From NCBI GenBank assembly GCA_963555705.1, contig OY743181.1, positions 24,680,513 through 24,744,512 on the forward strand: a DNA stretch of 64,000 bases, given 5' to 3'. A program made the position numbers and the translations under genes. Positions 9,754 to 20,603 of this stretch are shown in pieces. Source of the stretch: Ligustrum vulgare (taxonomy: Eukaryota > Streptophyta > Magnoliopsida > Lamiales > Oleaceae). The notes under the pieces are model-generated. The model made no database searches. It had not been told where the DNA came from and saw only the letters and a list, made by a program, of their open reading frames with translations. The first letter of the stretch is position 1. Each line of letters opens with the position of its first letter.

Positions 9754-11464
9754 TTTCCTTTGAAATAAGGCTGAAAGCTTTCCCTCATTCTTACCTTCTC
9801 GTTTCCCACCAGTTTTCGTTTGCTAGTGCATAAATCCTTTAAAAACTTTGCATACCGGGGGACTTGCTTGATGGCCTCTAATAGCGGGATATTGATTTCA
9901 ACCTTTCTGAACATCTCCAACATCTCCTTTTCTTTGCTTTCCTTGTTCGTCTTTGCCAACCTGCTAGGAAAAGGTGGAGGTGTTAGTTTAACATTTAAAT
10001 GGGAGTCAGTTCTTACCTGAGGGTTTTGCGAAGCGTCGTTCCTCATCCCGACTCCTTCCTTTTCATCTCCCTCCATTTCAGGTGCAGGCGGTTCCAACCT
10101 CGGACCCTCAATTTCTTTTCCACTCCGGAGAGTTATGGCACTCACGTTTTTAGGATTTATCTCGGCCTGAGATGGCAATTTACCTCCGGATTGTGATTCC
10201 AACCTATTTATGGCAGTGGCCATTTGGCTCATTTGATTTCTAGGTTTTGTATGCTTGACTTGGTATCCTGTTGGAATTGCATCGTGTTAGTTGCCAATGT
10301 CTTAACCATATCTTCAAGAGACATACCTGAATTTTGAGGTTTTTGTTGATATTGTCCCTGTGGTTGGAAAGTCCCTTGCTGCTGGAATTGTCCTTGTGGC
10401 TTGTTTGAAGTAAAACCCGGGGGTTTGTTATTTCCGTAGCTCAGGTTGGGGTGATCTCTCCACCCGGGGTTGTATGTGTTCGAGTATGGGTTGTATTGCT
10501 GCCTTTGAAAAGGAAAACCTCCAGCAGCATTTACCTGTTCATTGTTTTCTTCTTGCAATACCGGACAAGTATCCGTTGGATGTCCAAAATTCGAACAGAT
10601 TCCACAGGCTTTGGCTTGTTTTGAGTTCCCTACAGCAAGTTGCTTAACAAGATTCGTTAGTTCATATAATTGACCTTCAATATTAGAACTACTTACCTCG
10701 TTCACTCGACGGACTTGGGAATCCCTACTCGAGTTGAATTGCTGAGTATTTTCCGCCATGTTGGATATTAAAGCCCGTGCTTGCTCCGGTGTCTTGTCCA
10801 TTAGCGCGCCTCCGCTTGCGGCGTCTATCATACTTCTGTCCATTGGCGCTAGACCCTCGTAGAAGTATTGCACCAAAAGTTGCTCACTAATCTGATGATG
10901 GGGGCAGCTGGAGATGAGCTTTTTGAAACGCTCCCAATATTCATATAATGTTTCATTGTTGTTCTGGCGCACCCAACATATCTCTTTCCGGATGGTACCA
11001 GCCATCGATGCAGGGAAGTATTTTTCCAAGAAGAGCCTTTTCATGTTGCTCCAAGTAGTAACTGTTCCCGATGGTAGACAATAGAGCCAGTCAGTGGCGG
11101 CATCCTTCAATGAGAATGTGAAGGCTCTCATTTTTATTTGTTCCTCGGTAATACCCGTGGGCCTCATACTGTCGCAAACCACATGGAACTCCTTTAGGTG
11201 CCTATACGGATCTTCGCCGGGGTTCCCTCGAAAAGTTGGTAATAAGTGGATGAGTCCAGATTTAAGCTCGAAGGTTTTTCCTTCTTCCACTGTTGGAAAC
11301 GTTATGCATAATGGCTGCTGAGCCACATCGGGGGTAGCCAGTTGTTTAAGAGTCCTGTTGTTAGCTACCATTTGTCGCGCTGCTCTTCTTTGCTGTCGAA
11401 AAGTCCTCTCAATTTCTGGGTCAAGATCAGAAATTTCACAATTAGTTGACCGAGTTTTAAGCAC
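9702..11464 (-). pseudogene. Athila gag of the complete element
   Basis: Capsid and nucleocapsid precursor. The normal start codon is GTG here (11462-11464) where the sister copy at 564-566 has ATG, so canonical initiation is lost. The capsid core (SLKDAATDWLYCLPSG, YEYWERFKKLI) is followed by one CCHC-like knuckle, CGICSNFGHPTDTC. A one-base loss near 10231 shifts the frame; the carboxy-terminal part then starts MSQMATAINRLES and includes PPPFPSRLAK and VEINIPLLEAIKQ. A second shift near 9780 separates gag from protease. Confidence 0.9.
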
Positions 11465-11601
11465 ATAAGCAAAGAAGCACAAATATATATATATTTTTTT
11501 TGAAAAACTATATAAATAAAGTGAAAATAAAATAAAGTAAAAATAAAATAAATGCAGAAAAATAAAATTCTAATTGATTAAACACTAAATTGGTTAAGCG
11601 T

Positions 11602-11619
11602 TCCCCGGCAACGGCGCCA
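11602..11619 (-). other. Primer binding site, tRNA-Asp type (complete element)
   Basis: Same 18-base match to the 3' end of plant tRNA-Asp as at 687-704, six bases from the LTR end at 11626. It identifies 11626-13002 as the 5' LTR of a minus-strand element. Confidence 0.9.
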
Positions 11620-11625
11620 AAAATT

Positions 11626-13002
11626 TGATGCGTGTCGCAATGCACCAAAATAATAAATGAATATCTTACTCGCAAATTATTAGATTTGTTTGTAATAGCG
11701 GAAGTAAGAGTCGATCCCACGAGGAACGGGAACCAGAGTTGTACTTTATCAATTAGAATAGATGGGGGGGGGGGTTTCGAGTTCAAGTATTGTAAATAAC
11801 GTGAAAATAAAATAAAAACGTAAATTAGATAAAATAAAAGTCAAGTATTTGCAAACCATAGTTCTCAGGTTCAGTTGTATTCTATCGCAATGTTATCACT
11901 TTCCAAGTAACGCGTGTTCAATTTCCCTTTTTGATTTATCATCCGTAAATAGTTAATAAGCTCTAACTATTCCTATTCTCCCTTAATTGCATTTAATTAG
12001 AATAAGTTCTCTAATCAAACATTAGTCATTGAATAACCTAAAACAAGCTCTTTAGATTTAAGACAACAACTATATATTCTTTGAGAAGAATTAGGATGAG
12101 TTAGATTATCAATCACACAAGCTCGTGACAATTAACCTAAGTTGGAATTCTTTATGAAAATATTAAATTTCCAATTGCTACTATGATTTGAATAAAAAGA
12201 CGTTTACAGATCCAATCATTCAAAATAGCAAATCTCAATACAATACATTAAATGATAAGGCCTTAATCAAATAAATAATTGCATTGATTAAATCAAAAAA
12301 CGCATAAGAATCCAACAAATCAAAGTAAAGAATTTAGAACAACGTTACTAGTGTGGAAAAGCAATAACAAATTGATATGAAATACAACTTCCCCTTTGAA
12401 CTAGGTATGGAAGCTTAGCCGAGCATAGTCATGAAGAATTCTAGAATTTTCTTTCTTGATTCACCTTTTCGAATTGCTTAATTCTTCTTCCAATTCTTCA
12501 AGCAAGTCGCCCTCTTTCAAAATAATAAAAAATCTCCTTTTCTTGTCATGAAATTCCCTTTTTATTGCCTCAATTTCGTGCCCTAGCTTTGGGACCAAGA
12601 AATCCCAAAATTATGGAAAGAATTGAATTATGGAAATTTTTGACTTGAATAGTTACGGCCGTAACATTTCCTTTACGGTCGTAACTTAGTTTCTGCGTAT
12701 TTTTCACAAATTGAAGTTACGGCCGTAACTTCTGATTTACGGCCGTAAAGATGTTTCTGCGCATTTTCACCTTTTGAGGGTTACAGCCGTAAGGATATGT
12801 CTTACGGCCATAACTCTATTTGCACATAAGTCTCCAAACTTCAGTTTTTAGTTCATTTTGGTCATTTTTTCTTCTTTTCTCCTCTTTTGGGGTCCTATAC
12901 AACATGAAACATAAAATGCATTAATAATACTTAGATAGAATCACATTATGGCATATTCAATGATATAAGTGTATAAAATAAACGTTAATATAACACTTAT
13001 CA
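11626..13002 (-). mobile_element. Athila LTR, right copy (5' LTR)
   Basis: A 1377-bp LTR with TGAT and ATCA ends and the primer site outside its left end. Its U3 palindrome array occupies 12653-12813, with more substitutions than in the left copy (for example TTACGGTCGTAA for the second unit). The flank right of the LTR is acacttat, which happens to resemble the LTR end acacttatca. Confidence 0.92.
12653..12813. repeat. Paired palindrome array in U3 of the right Athila LTR
   Basis: Six TTACGGCCGTAA-type units at the positions homologous to 1739-1899, again three pairs. Units two, five and six have single substitutions, in part different from those of the left LTR. The changes are mostly transitions within the CpG sites. 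Confidence 0.88.
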
Positions 13003-14251
13003 ACACTTATATCTTTTTTCACATTGCAACTTATAAAATTTTGAATTCGTTACTGACTTATCAATCTGATTTAATGAAAAAGCTGAACCACTGAGTTGGT
13101 CTTTAAATGGGTGTGTACATTTTGCTTTTTCGGTTGCTAGATCTTACTAAATATAAAAAAAAAATCAATTGCACATTGGTTTATATTTTTGGACAGTCAA
13201 TTTTTGTAAATAATTTTTTTTATTCTTGCAAATTTAGCTGGAACGTGACTTCTGTTTTCTTTTTTTCTCTTTATTTTTTTGGCAGGCCAAATCCTTTGGG
13301 TTTGCTAGCACGAAATATAAGCAATGTATGTTAAAGGTATTTTTTTTTTCATCTCCATACTGGTGCATACAAATAATATCTCCAATTTTTTAAATATTGA
13401 TTGACAATTTCAATCCTCCTTTTCACATATTTATGTCTACTTGAAAAATCTACCTAAATGTTAAGAATATGAGGCGATTAAATGTGCCTGAGAGTATCAG
13501 ACTCAGTGCTCAAGGTATTTTGCATAACTTGAAGGTCTTTAAGTCTGTTGGAATTCCTGATATTAGCATCTGAGAATTAGTGGACTTTTTGGTATAACAA
13601 ACCAGAACTAAAAGGAATTTAAGGCATTGTTAGGTGCAGATAAGGACAAAATGTTTGGACCCTGTATTGTTGTAAGTTTGTGTGATTGTGAGTGAAACTT
13701 GATATTGTTGATTGTAGAAGTTTTGGTCAACTTTAGGGGTTCGAGGCTTGAGTTGAAGTTTCGGAAAATGGCTGCCGGATTTAGGGAGGTGATGGTGCTA
13801 GATTCTGGTTTGGGATAAGGAAGATTCTCAGTTGTGGTATGCTTTATGTGTGACATTTCTTTCCGCCACCTCAATTCATTGTTTACTATTTTCTTTACCA
13901 TATTTAGCTTACAAATTGTATTGAACTTGCTTTGGGTAGTATAGAATTTTTGAACTTGCTTGTATTCTTGGATTAAATAGATCTCTTGCTTTATAATCGA
14001 TTTTACTATAATTTTTTGTTGAAAAATCAGTGCATTAATGTAACTTTTTGGAAAATTTGATGAGAATTATTCATGGTATCTAATGGCCTTGAACGGATTT
14101 TGTTAAGTTTTATTTTGGGGAGCTGCTACGTGCAAGGTTGCTACTGGTGTATTGAGAGAAGTGTGATAGCTGGCTGGTATTGTGGAGAGAGAGATGGTGT
14201 CGGTTGTGAGAGCTGAGAGTTGAGTGAGAGAGTGCTGTGGTGGAGGCTGCT
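13003..14251. other. Non-coding or decayed host-like sequence
   Basis: No mobile element was recognised. Short exon-like fragments occur on the plus strand, for example text reading MRRLNVPESIRLSAQGI near 13468, but no continuous gene can be built and no family was recognised. Confidence 0.4.
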
Positions 14252-15025
14252 TGATGTGATCCTGGGAGGGACGCTCGTGGAATTGAAATCGAAACCCTGG
14301 GAAAATTTGAATTTAGGTTGTTGACGAACGGTGACATGGAGACCCGAGCCTCACGATGCAAGAACCTAAGGTATATTAAACCTTAGACCCGTTACGATGC
14401 AGAAACAAGAACCAACATGGGGGAACACCACAAAAGTTGTCCACTCCTTTGATAAGTTCAATTGTTGAACGCCACAAAGATTCGATAATATTTGATCAGT
14501 TTGAATTGTTTAAAGGAATAACCACCTTTAATGTATTAAAAACTCAATAGAATATGTTTATTTCATCAAAACTCTCTATTACAATGGAGAAATAGCATAG
14601 ATATAAGTAAAAATGGCCTAACAACTTGGATAGCTGCTATAGAGGTACAAAACCCTAATATACTAATTAAAAACAGAAAAATAACACAAAAACACGAAAA
14701 CCATAATTCCCATCTACGGCGCGACCAAAACCTCACTTACGGCCGTGAAGGATTTGACTTATGGTCGTAACCTAATCTCTGCTCCAAATTGCGTTTTGTT
14801 GAATTTCCAAGGGTATGACTGTGACTAAACAACTTACGACCGTAAATTGTTTCCTGCTAAAAATTCTTCACTTCATCTTTGAATTTCGGCTTCCATTCGC
14901 TTTCACTCGTCTTGGGACCTCTTTTATCACTTCTTATTGGTTCTTTTAAGCCCTTGAGCTTGTGCTTGAATTCTTGTTCGGACTGAATTATTGGTCTTTC
15001 CACAAGCCCACTATGATTCGCATCA
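14252..15025 (-). mobile_element. Solo LTR of a family related to the 27-30 kb element
   Basis: A 774-bp solo LTR with ends TGATG and CATCA, flanked on both sides by the 5-bp target duplication CTGCT (14247-14251 and 15026-15030). It has the internal order of the LTRs at 27372 and 29570: cgccacaa boxes, an aaaaccctaat segment, then degenerate palindrome pairs. Strand is inferred from that similarity. A solo LTR arises when two LTRs of one element recombine and delete the interior. Confidence 0.8.
14714..14845. repeat. Degenerate palindrome pairs in the 14-kb solo LTR
   Basis: Units resembling TTACGGCCGTAA start near 14714, 14737, 14759, 14813 and 14834; the best are TTACGGCCGTGA and TTACGACCGTAA. 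Spacing of 21-23 bp is kept. The array lies about 180-310 bp from the U3 end, as in the other LTR families. Confidence 0.7.
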
Positions 15026-15218
15026 CTGCTGGTTGGAGAAATGTTGCATTAAGGCTGGAGAGGTTTTAAGTTGCTGGGATGGCTGGGTGAAAGGATGTTG
15101 GGGGCCGTTGTGACATTTTGAGAGGTGTGACTGCAAGCTGGTGATGGTGCTCAATTCTGACAATCATCAAATACATTCCTTAGGGATTTACTGGTTTTCT
15201 TGAACAAATGGTGTCTCT

Positions 15219-15855
15219 TATGGATGATGTGAGAAAAGAGGTATAGATATCACGAGTTCATTTTATTGATCAAGATTTCATTTTTTAACTTATATAACAA
15301 GATGAGCACTTAGTACAAAAACTATCAATTTGGAAGCATCAATTCTATGTTTCTTGGTGAAGATCTGCTGATAGTTCATTCTTTCCAAGTTTGTCATTTT
15401 TTTTGGCAATTGAGTTTGTGTTACTTTTGTATTCCTTTTGTAACTTCTTGATTCATTTTATGTCCTCCCAGAATCTCTTGTTTGGATTTCTCACTCACTA
15501 GCCTGAGTTTCTAGATGCAGGGCAAGACATACAGCATTGATGAGCTACAAAGTATGTTTCGGGAGATGGCTCAAGGTTTTGAGATTTCTCAACGCAGCAA
15601 TCCATGTACGAGTGGTAATGGTGTTCTGAACATGATCTTTATAGTTTTGAAACTGCACTGGGAAGGTCATGGGAAGCTAGCCTAATGGAGGAAATAAAAG
15701 CAGCAAAGTTGGAGAAAAAATCCAACTTATATGGATGATGCGAGAAAAGAGGTATAGATATCATGAGTTCATTTTATTGATCAATATTTCATTTTTTTTT
15801 TTTAAACTTATATAACAAGATGAGCACTTAGTACAAAAACTATCAATTTGGAAGC
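15219..15855 (+). repeat. Dispersed direct repeat, two copies of about 120 bp
   Basis: Copies at 15219-15337 and 15730-15855 both run from tatggatgatg to caatttggaagc, with a few substitutions and a longer T-run in the second copy. About 390 bp separate them. Origin unknown; possibly a local duplication of host sequence. Confidence 0.75.
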
Positions 15856-16526
15856 CAAACTAATGGAGGAAATCCCATATTTACACGGGTCTGCCTTTGA
15901 AATGCACGCATCAAATAGGTTTTGCCAATGAGAAATAAGTGTGAAGTCTTCGAATATTTGTTTGAAAAGAAGTGCCCTTCTGTAAGTGATCTGGGCTTTG
16001 GTGCAAAAACAAATAAGTGTTATGTGCTTTGGATATGTAAAAGTAGGAAAGTTGGAAATGAGTTGATGGAGGCTTATATTTCTAATTTCCGCCCTATAAA
16101 ATGTTCTATGTCTTTGTCCATTTTTTATTTGCTACTACTTTTAATTCTGCCATAGAGTCCTAGCACATTGCTTAAGGTATGAGGGAAGTGTTTAATTTGT
16201 TGAAGAAATTTACTACTGTATACTTTCATTACAGATTTTATTGAAAATACAATCTTATTTCCTTCCAACTCAGCACTAACACATTTCTTAAGGTATGAGG
16301 AAGTGTTTAATTTGTTAAAGAAATCAACCCTACGAAAATTCAATGGGCTGTCAAGGTATGAGTTATGCGTGTTTGGGAAACAAAGATTTGATTTTTTTTT
16401 TTTTGGCTTGATTTTGGGTTATAATTCAGATGAGCTTGTTGTGTTTCTACTTTTTTTTCTTTAGTTTGATCATTTTTTCGTGTTTTTGAGTTTTTTATAC
16501 TTATTTATGCCTAGCATTTCTCTTTC

Positions 16527-16528
<2 letters not shown>

Positions 16529-16591
<63 letters not shown>
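16529..16591. repeat. TA dinucleotide microsatellite
   Basis: About 31 uninterrupted TA units. Confidence 0.95.
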
Positions 16592-16592
<1 letters not shown>

Positions 16593-17929
16593 GTATGTAT
16601 GTATATTTCTCTTTCATTTTTAACAAGGGTAGTTAGTCCTTAACTAGGTGTTTGTTTCTAACTTTTTTAGGATAGGAGTTTCGCTTTTATCTTGAAGATT
16701 CCACCTGTTTCAGTATTGCTGCTGAAAGCTGTAGGTACTTTTGTTTTATGTTTATCAATTTTGGTTTTCTCCAAGTATATAATGAATTTGTTTTTTCACT
16801 GTTGTTGGTATTTTTGTTCATCTTTTTCGCATTAATAGAAATGCTTATGGCTTTTTATTGTAATCGAATCAATGAACCAAACATTGAATTTCCCTACATT
16901 AAGAGTTCTACTGGCATAGCATAGTTCCAAAAACTTTGAACATTGAAGGGTTAGTTAGTCTGAAAAGAACTTTGGGCTGGAAAATCCGAAAATGTTTGAA
17001 TCTTCATTTTGTTTGAATTTTGGTTCTTTCCCTTTCTTTTTGACTTTTTCTATTATTATGTTATTGCAAAGCTATGAGTATCACATGAATTTTGGTTATT
17101 TTCCTTTCTTTTTGACTTTTCTTCTTCAGTTGAAGCCTTTAACTGAAGCTTTTTGAGTGTGTATTAACCCCAAGCCTTCTTCAAAGTTTTCTAGGGTGCA
17201 GTGTGCTTTAGATAGGAATTTCGTTTACATGCCCCCAGACGAAGTTGCCAAAAATCGTAAGGAGAACAAAGTACAAAGGTGGAATCAGAGCATGTTATTG
17301 AAGAAGTGCATAATTCGAAATAAAACGTGATTCTTAAAACTCTTTATACAGTGTTTTGTCTTTTCTTTATCATTACTACATGATTTGATATTCTAAATAA
17401 TAAATGAGAAAACGATACTTCTGATCAAGAAAAGTTGGAATCTCAAAGAGGTGGGGGGCAACTGACCTTTGCTCTGTTTACTTATTTTAGTTTTACTCTA
17501 CCATTATATGATTCTGTTGACCTGGCCTTATTTTCATAAGGATGTTTTCTAAATATAGCTGCCAGTGTTGTTTTGTTGTTTCTCTTATTTTGTATAGAAA
17601 ATAGACATACCTTATATGATGTCAAGAAAATATTATTCTGTTTATGGGTAATAATTAGCATGTTGGTCAACATTTGTTTTTTGTCATGATAAGTTGGTAA
17701 CTAATACATGTGGCATCTCATGCTTGATACTCTCCTTTAACAACATTTAGGATTTCAACTTGATTAGATGATACATTATTATGATATTGTCTTTATTTAT
17801 TACTTACTCTAGAACTTGAAATAATTTGTCATTTTTAATTATGAATATCTAATTATATTTCTTTATGTTCATCACTTTATTATGTCACTTTGTTCATTCA
17901 CACTTCCCAATTGCAAATAAATATAATGA

Positions 17930-17965
17930 TAGTGTCATCCGTGTATCGCATGAGTATATACTAGT
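17930..17965 (+). mobile_element. Possible Helitron 3' end
   Basis: The text ccgtgtatcgcatgagtata followed by CTAGT and a T resembles the hairpin plus CTRRT terminus of plant Helitrons. The stem is imperfect and no convincing 5' TC end was found, so this is only a suggestion. Confidence 0.35.
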
Positions 17966-18942
17966 TTTTAATTACAGTAATTAATACGGTCTTTTCTCTG
18001 TTCATTGAATCCTCTCCAGTGCATTATTGAAGAGGCTTTCCAATTCTTCTCCAGCATTTTAAGAGAACCATTAATTTATTGAGCTAATATCCCCAGTTAC
18101 TTATGTGGTTTTTATGTTCCACATTTCAGTTGAAAATACATTCGAATATTGCTTGCTTCTCAGGTGTAAACGATAATGCCCCCAATTTCTCTGACCACTT
18201 GTACATTCCGCTTACATGTTGGTATCGGCTCTGTACTGTAAATAAAATTCCATTCCTTTCACATTTTGTCTATGTGCCTTTCTAGATGTTTTTTGTTTAT
18301 TCACAATTCCAATTTGTTGGTCTGGGCTTTGATTTTTTTTTTGTTTATGAATTATGGTCACTTGTTGTGTGGACCAACCATGAGATTTTGGGTTTGAAAT
18401 GATGACTAATGAAAAAATTTTGTGCCTTATATTTAATTTTTTCTCTAATCCAACCCAAAAACTCCAATTTGGCGTAAATTTACACCAAAATGGTGTAATG
18501 TTTTCATTATCCTACATAGCCATTTATTAAGACTATCTTTAACCGAAAAACTCCAATTTAGAGTAATTTTACGCTAAAATGGTGTAATTCTCTACTATCC
18601 TACATAGCCATCTCCAACCCAGGATTTCGAATCCTACATCAAATGAACAGTAAAATTTACATTCTTCTATTATTTTCAATTTTCAACAATTAATTTATTT
18701 CGAAAAGTATTTAATTATATATTTTACTACTACTTAAATGGTATAAATTGATAATTTAAATTTAAAAAAATTATCGAAAATATTATGTACTACTTAAATT
18801 TTATAAATTGATAATTTAATTTGTATCAAACATGATTAATTCTAAATTTGACCAGAAAAAGTAAAAATATTTTGGCCTGAAAAAGAATTAAGATAAAACA
18901 CACTCTTTTCCCAAAAAAAAAATGATAAAATACACACACATC

Positions 18943-19930
18943 TAGGGGTGGACATGGTTCGGTTTGGTTCTGGTTCTAAAAGAAAAGAACTAAACAAAAC
19001 CATAAACCGATGATTTTTTACTAATGGAACCAATTGGATTTTTTAAAAATATGGAACCAAACCGCTTGGTTCTGGTTTGATCTGGTTTGGTTTTGGGACC
19101 ATTACTTGAATTTTTAAATAATAAATGCAAATTAAAACCTGTTTATATCCGATTCTTCATTAGAATCCATCTACATCATTGCTAAATAGAAAATGAAATT
19201 TTTAGTTAACAAAATAAAAATTTAGAAAAAGTAACATGTTATTCTAAGTCAAAGAAGAAGAAACTCGCCTGAAGGAAGCTCACCGACTCGTCGAAACTTA
19301 GAGAATCGAACATAAAGGCCTTTTAGACTTATAGATACAGGTTACGATAAAGTTCTGACTCCCATTCTACCGTGATGCTCTGTGTGTTAGGGATGTAATT
19401 TGCAATTTGAATTTGGGTGACCTCTTGAGAATTGATGAATTGGGTTGAGGTTTATATATACATAAATTTTAAAAAATAAACATCAATGTCGTCGATGGTG
19501 ATTAAAAAGTGCAACGATTACTGTGTTATAGGAGTGCAAGTAAAGCAGTGTGAATGTGTGTCTATCATTGAAAAGAAGAAAAATGAATTAGAATTAGAAT
19601 TTAGATTTATGATTTAAAATCTTTGTTTAATAGGAAATGAGATAAAATGTATGGTAAATAACATTTTTGTATTTTTCACATTTATAATTTCAAATTTGAA
19701 TTTCTTGGTGAGATGAATACCCACTAATTTGCAAAAAAAATTATATATATAAAAAATTGAGTTTGGTTCTTGGTTCTAGTTTTGGTTCTTGAATGAGAAC
19801 CGGAACCAGAATCGAAACCAAATGGTTCTTAATTATAAGAACCAAACCATTATTTTTTTTATATAGAACCGAACCAAACCGCTTGGTTTGTTCTGGTTCT
19901 GGTTTGGTTCGGTTATTTTATCCACCCCTA
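18943..19930. mobile_element. Non-autonomous hAT-type element
   Basis: A 988-bp element bounded by the inverted repeat TAGGGGTGGA and flanked by the perfect 8-bp duplication CACACATC (18935-18942 and 19931-19938), the target size of hAT transposons. The subterminal 100-150 bp at each end are packed with GGTTC and GGTTTGG motifs, probably transposase binding sites. No transposase is encoded. Confidence 0.88.
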
Positions 19931-20471
19931 CACACATCACTACATCAGAAAATCATTATTCACCTCATTCCCAATTAAATTGCAGCTTTCCTCCTTCGCC
20001 AGTACATGTCTTCCTTCCATCCGTCGTTCCACAACTGTCACTCTCCCAAACAGCTTAACCGCCGCCTGATTCTTCCCTCTACAAAACTTATTTCATCCAT
20101 CCTGCTGTTTTTCATCTTTCGGCCTCTGCATCAGATTCAATGGTAGAACTACAAGAGAAAGAAACTACATCTTCTACGCTATATGAACAGTGCTACGCCA
20201 AATAGCACTATTCAAAACTCCTTGATAGCACAATGGTATGCAGTTCGGTTGGAGCAATTTTTGACTCCATTTACTACACAATGGAGTCCGGTTTGAGATG
20301 CTCTAAGTCTCCTATAGTAACAATAAAAGATTTTGGTTCCTCTATAATATTGAGGTTTTGTGCGGTCACACCTCTCGCACACCTAAATGCCTCCTCTGCT
20401 TGTTGTACTGTATGCGTGTTTGATGAAATCTGTAGTTATATTTTTATGGTTGTTTGTTGGAGGAAAGAATT

Positions 20472-20603
20472 ATGGACTGTGTGACAGTTGTAGACAAGGG
20501 GCACTCGATGGATGATTCTCTTGTACTTAAAAATATTTGTCGCCACTTCAAGTGGCATGTAGGTGAGTGGAGCACTCCCGATGAAGTGAAAATTGAGGTC
20601 AAA
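20472..20603 (+). pseudogene. Host exon of unknown function, 5' part, cut by a solo LTR
   Basis: A plus-strand reading frame with first ATG at 20472 (MDCVTVVDKGHSMDDSLVLK) runs up to the target duplication TCAAA at 20599-20603. Beyond it the solo LTR 20604-23882 begins. If one target copy and the LTR are removed, the same frame continues without a stop at 23888 and ends at a TGA at 24026-24028. The whole would be about 91 codons with a charged carboxy terminus. The protein was not recognised. A splice acceptor might lie upstream, so the ATG may not be the true start. Confidence 0.55.

Larger units (their letters stand above)
711..13002 (-). mobile_element. Complete but decayed Athila-type Ty3/gypsy retrotransposon
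   Basis: About 12.3 kb on the minus strand. Order: 5' LTR 11626-13002, tRNA-Asp primer site, gag, protease, reverse transcriptase, RNase H, integrase, a spacer with palindrome repeats, ORF3 (the position of the env-like gene in Athila), a long non-coding tail, polypurine tract and 3' LTR 711-2088. Gag and protease text (ALIDLGASINVMP, SMIDAASGGALMDKTPE) is typical of Athila. Every coding block has stops or frameshifts, so it cannot act on its own. The sequence right of 13002 is acact; the matching target duplication should lie beyond the left edge of the window, because the left LTR opens into another internal region. Confidence 0.92.
15026..18942. other. Host-like non-coding sequence with local duplications
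   Basis: AT-rich sequence without a recognisable gene. It holds a direct repeat (15219-15337 and 15730-15855), a shorter one of about 40 bp (around 16174 and 16287), a TA microsatellite and a possible Helitron end. An open stretch near 15516 beginning MQGKTYSIDELQSMF could be a lost exon but was not recognised. Confidence 0.4.

Noticed and set aside
6156..11321. Plus-strand ORFs opposite gag and pol
   Set aside because: They are antisense shadows of the minus-strand Athila genes.
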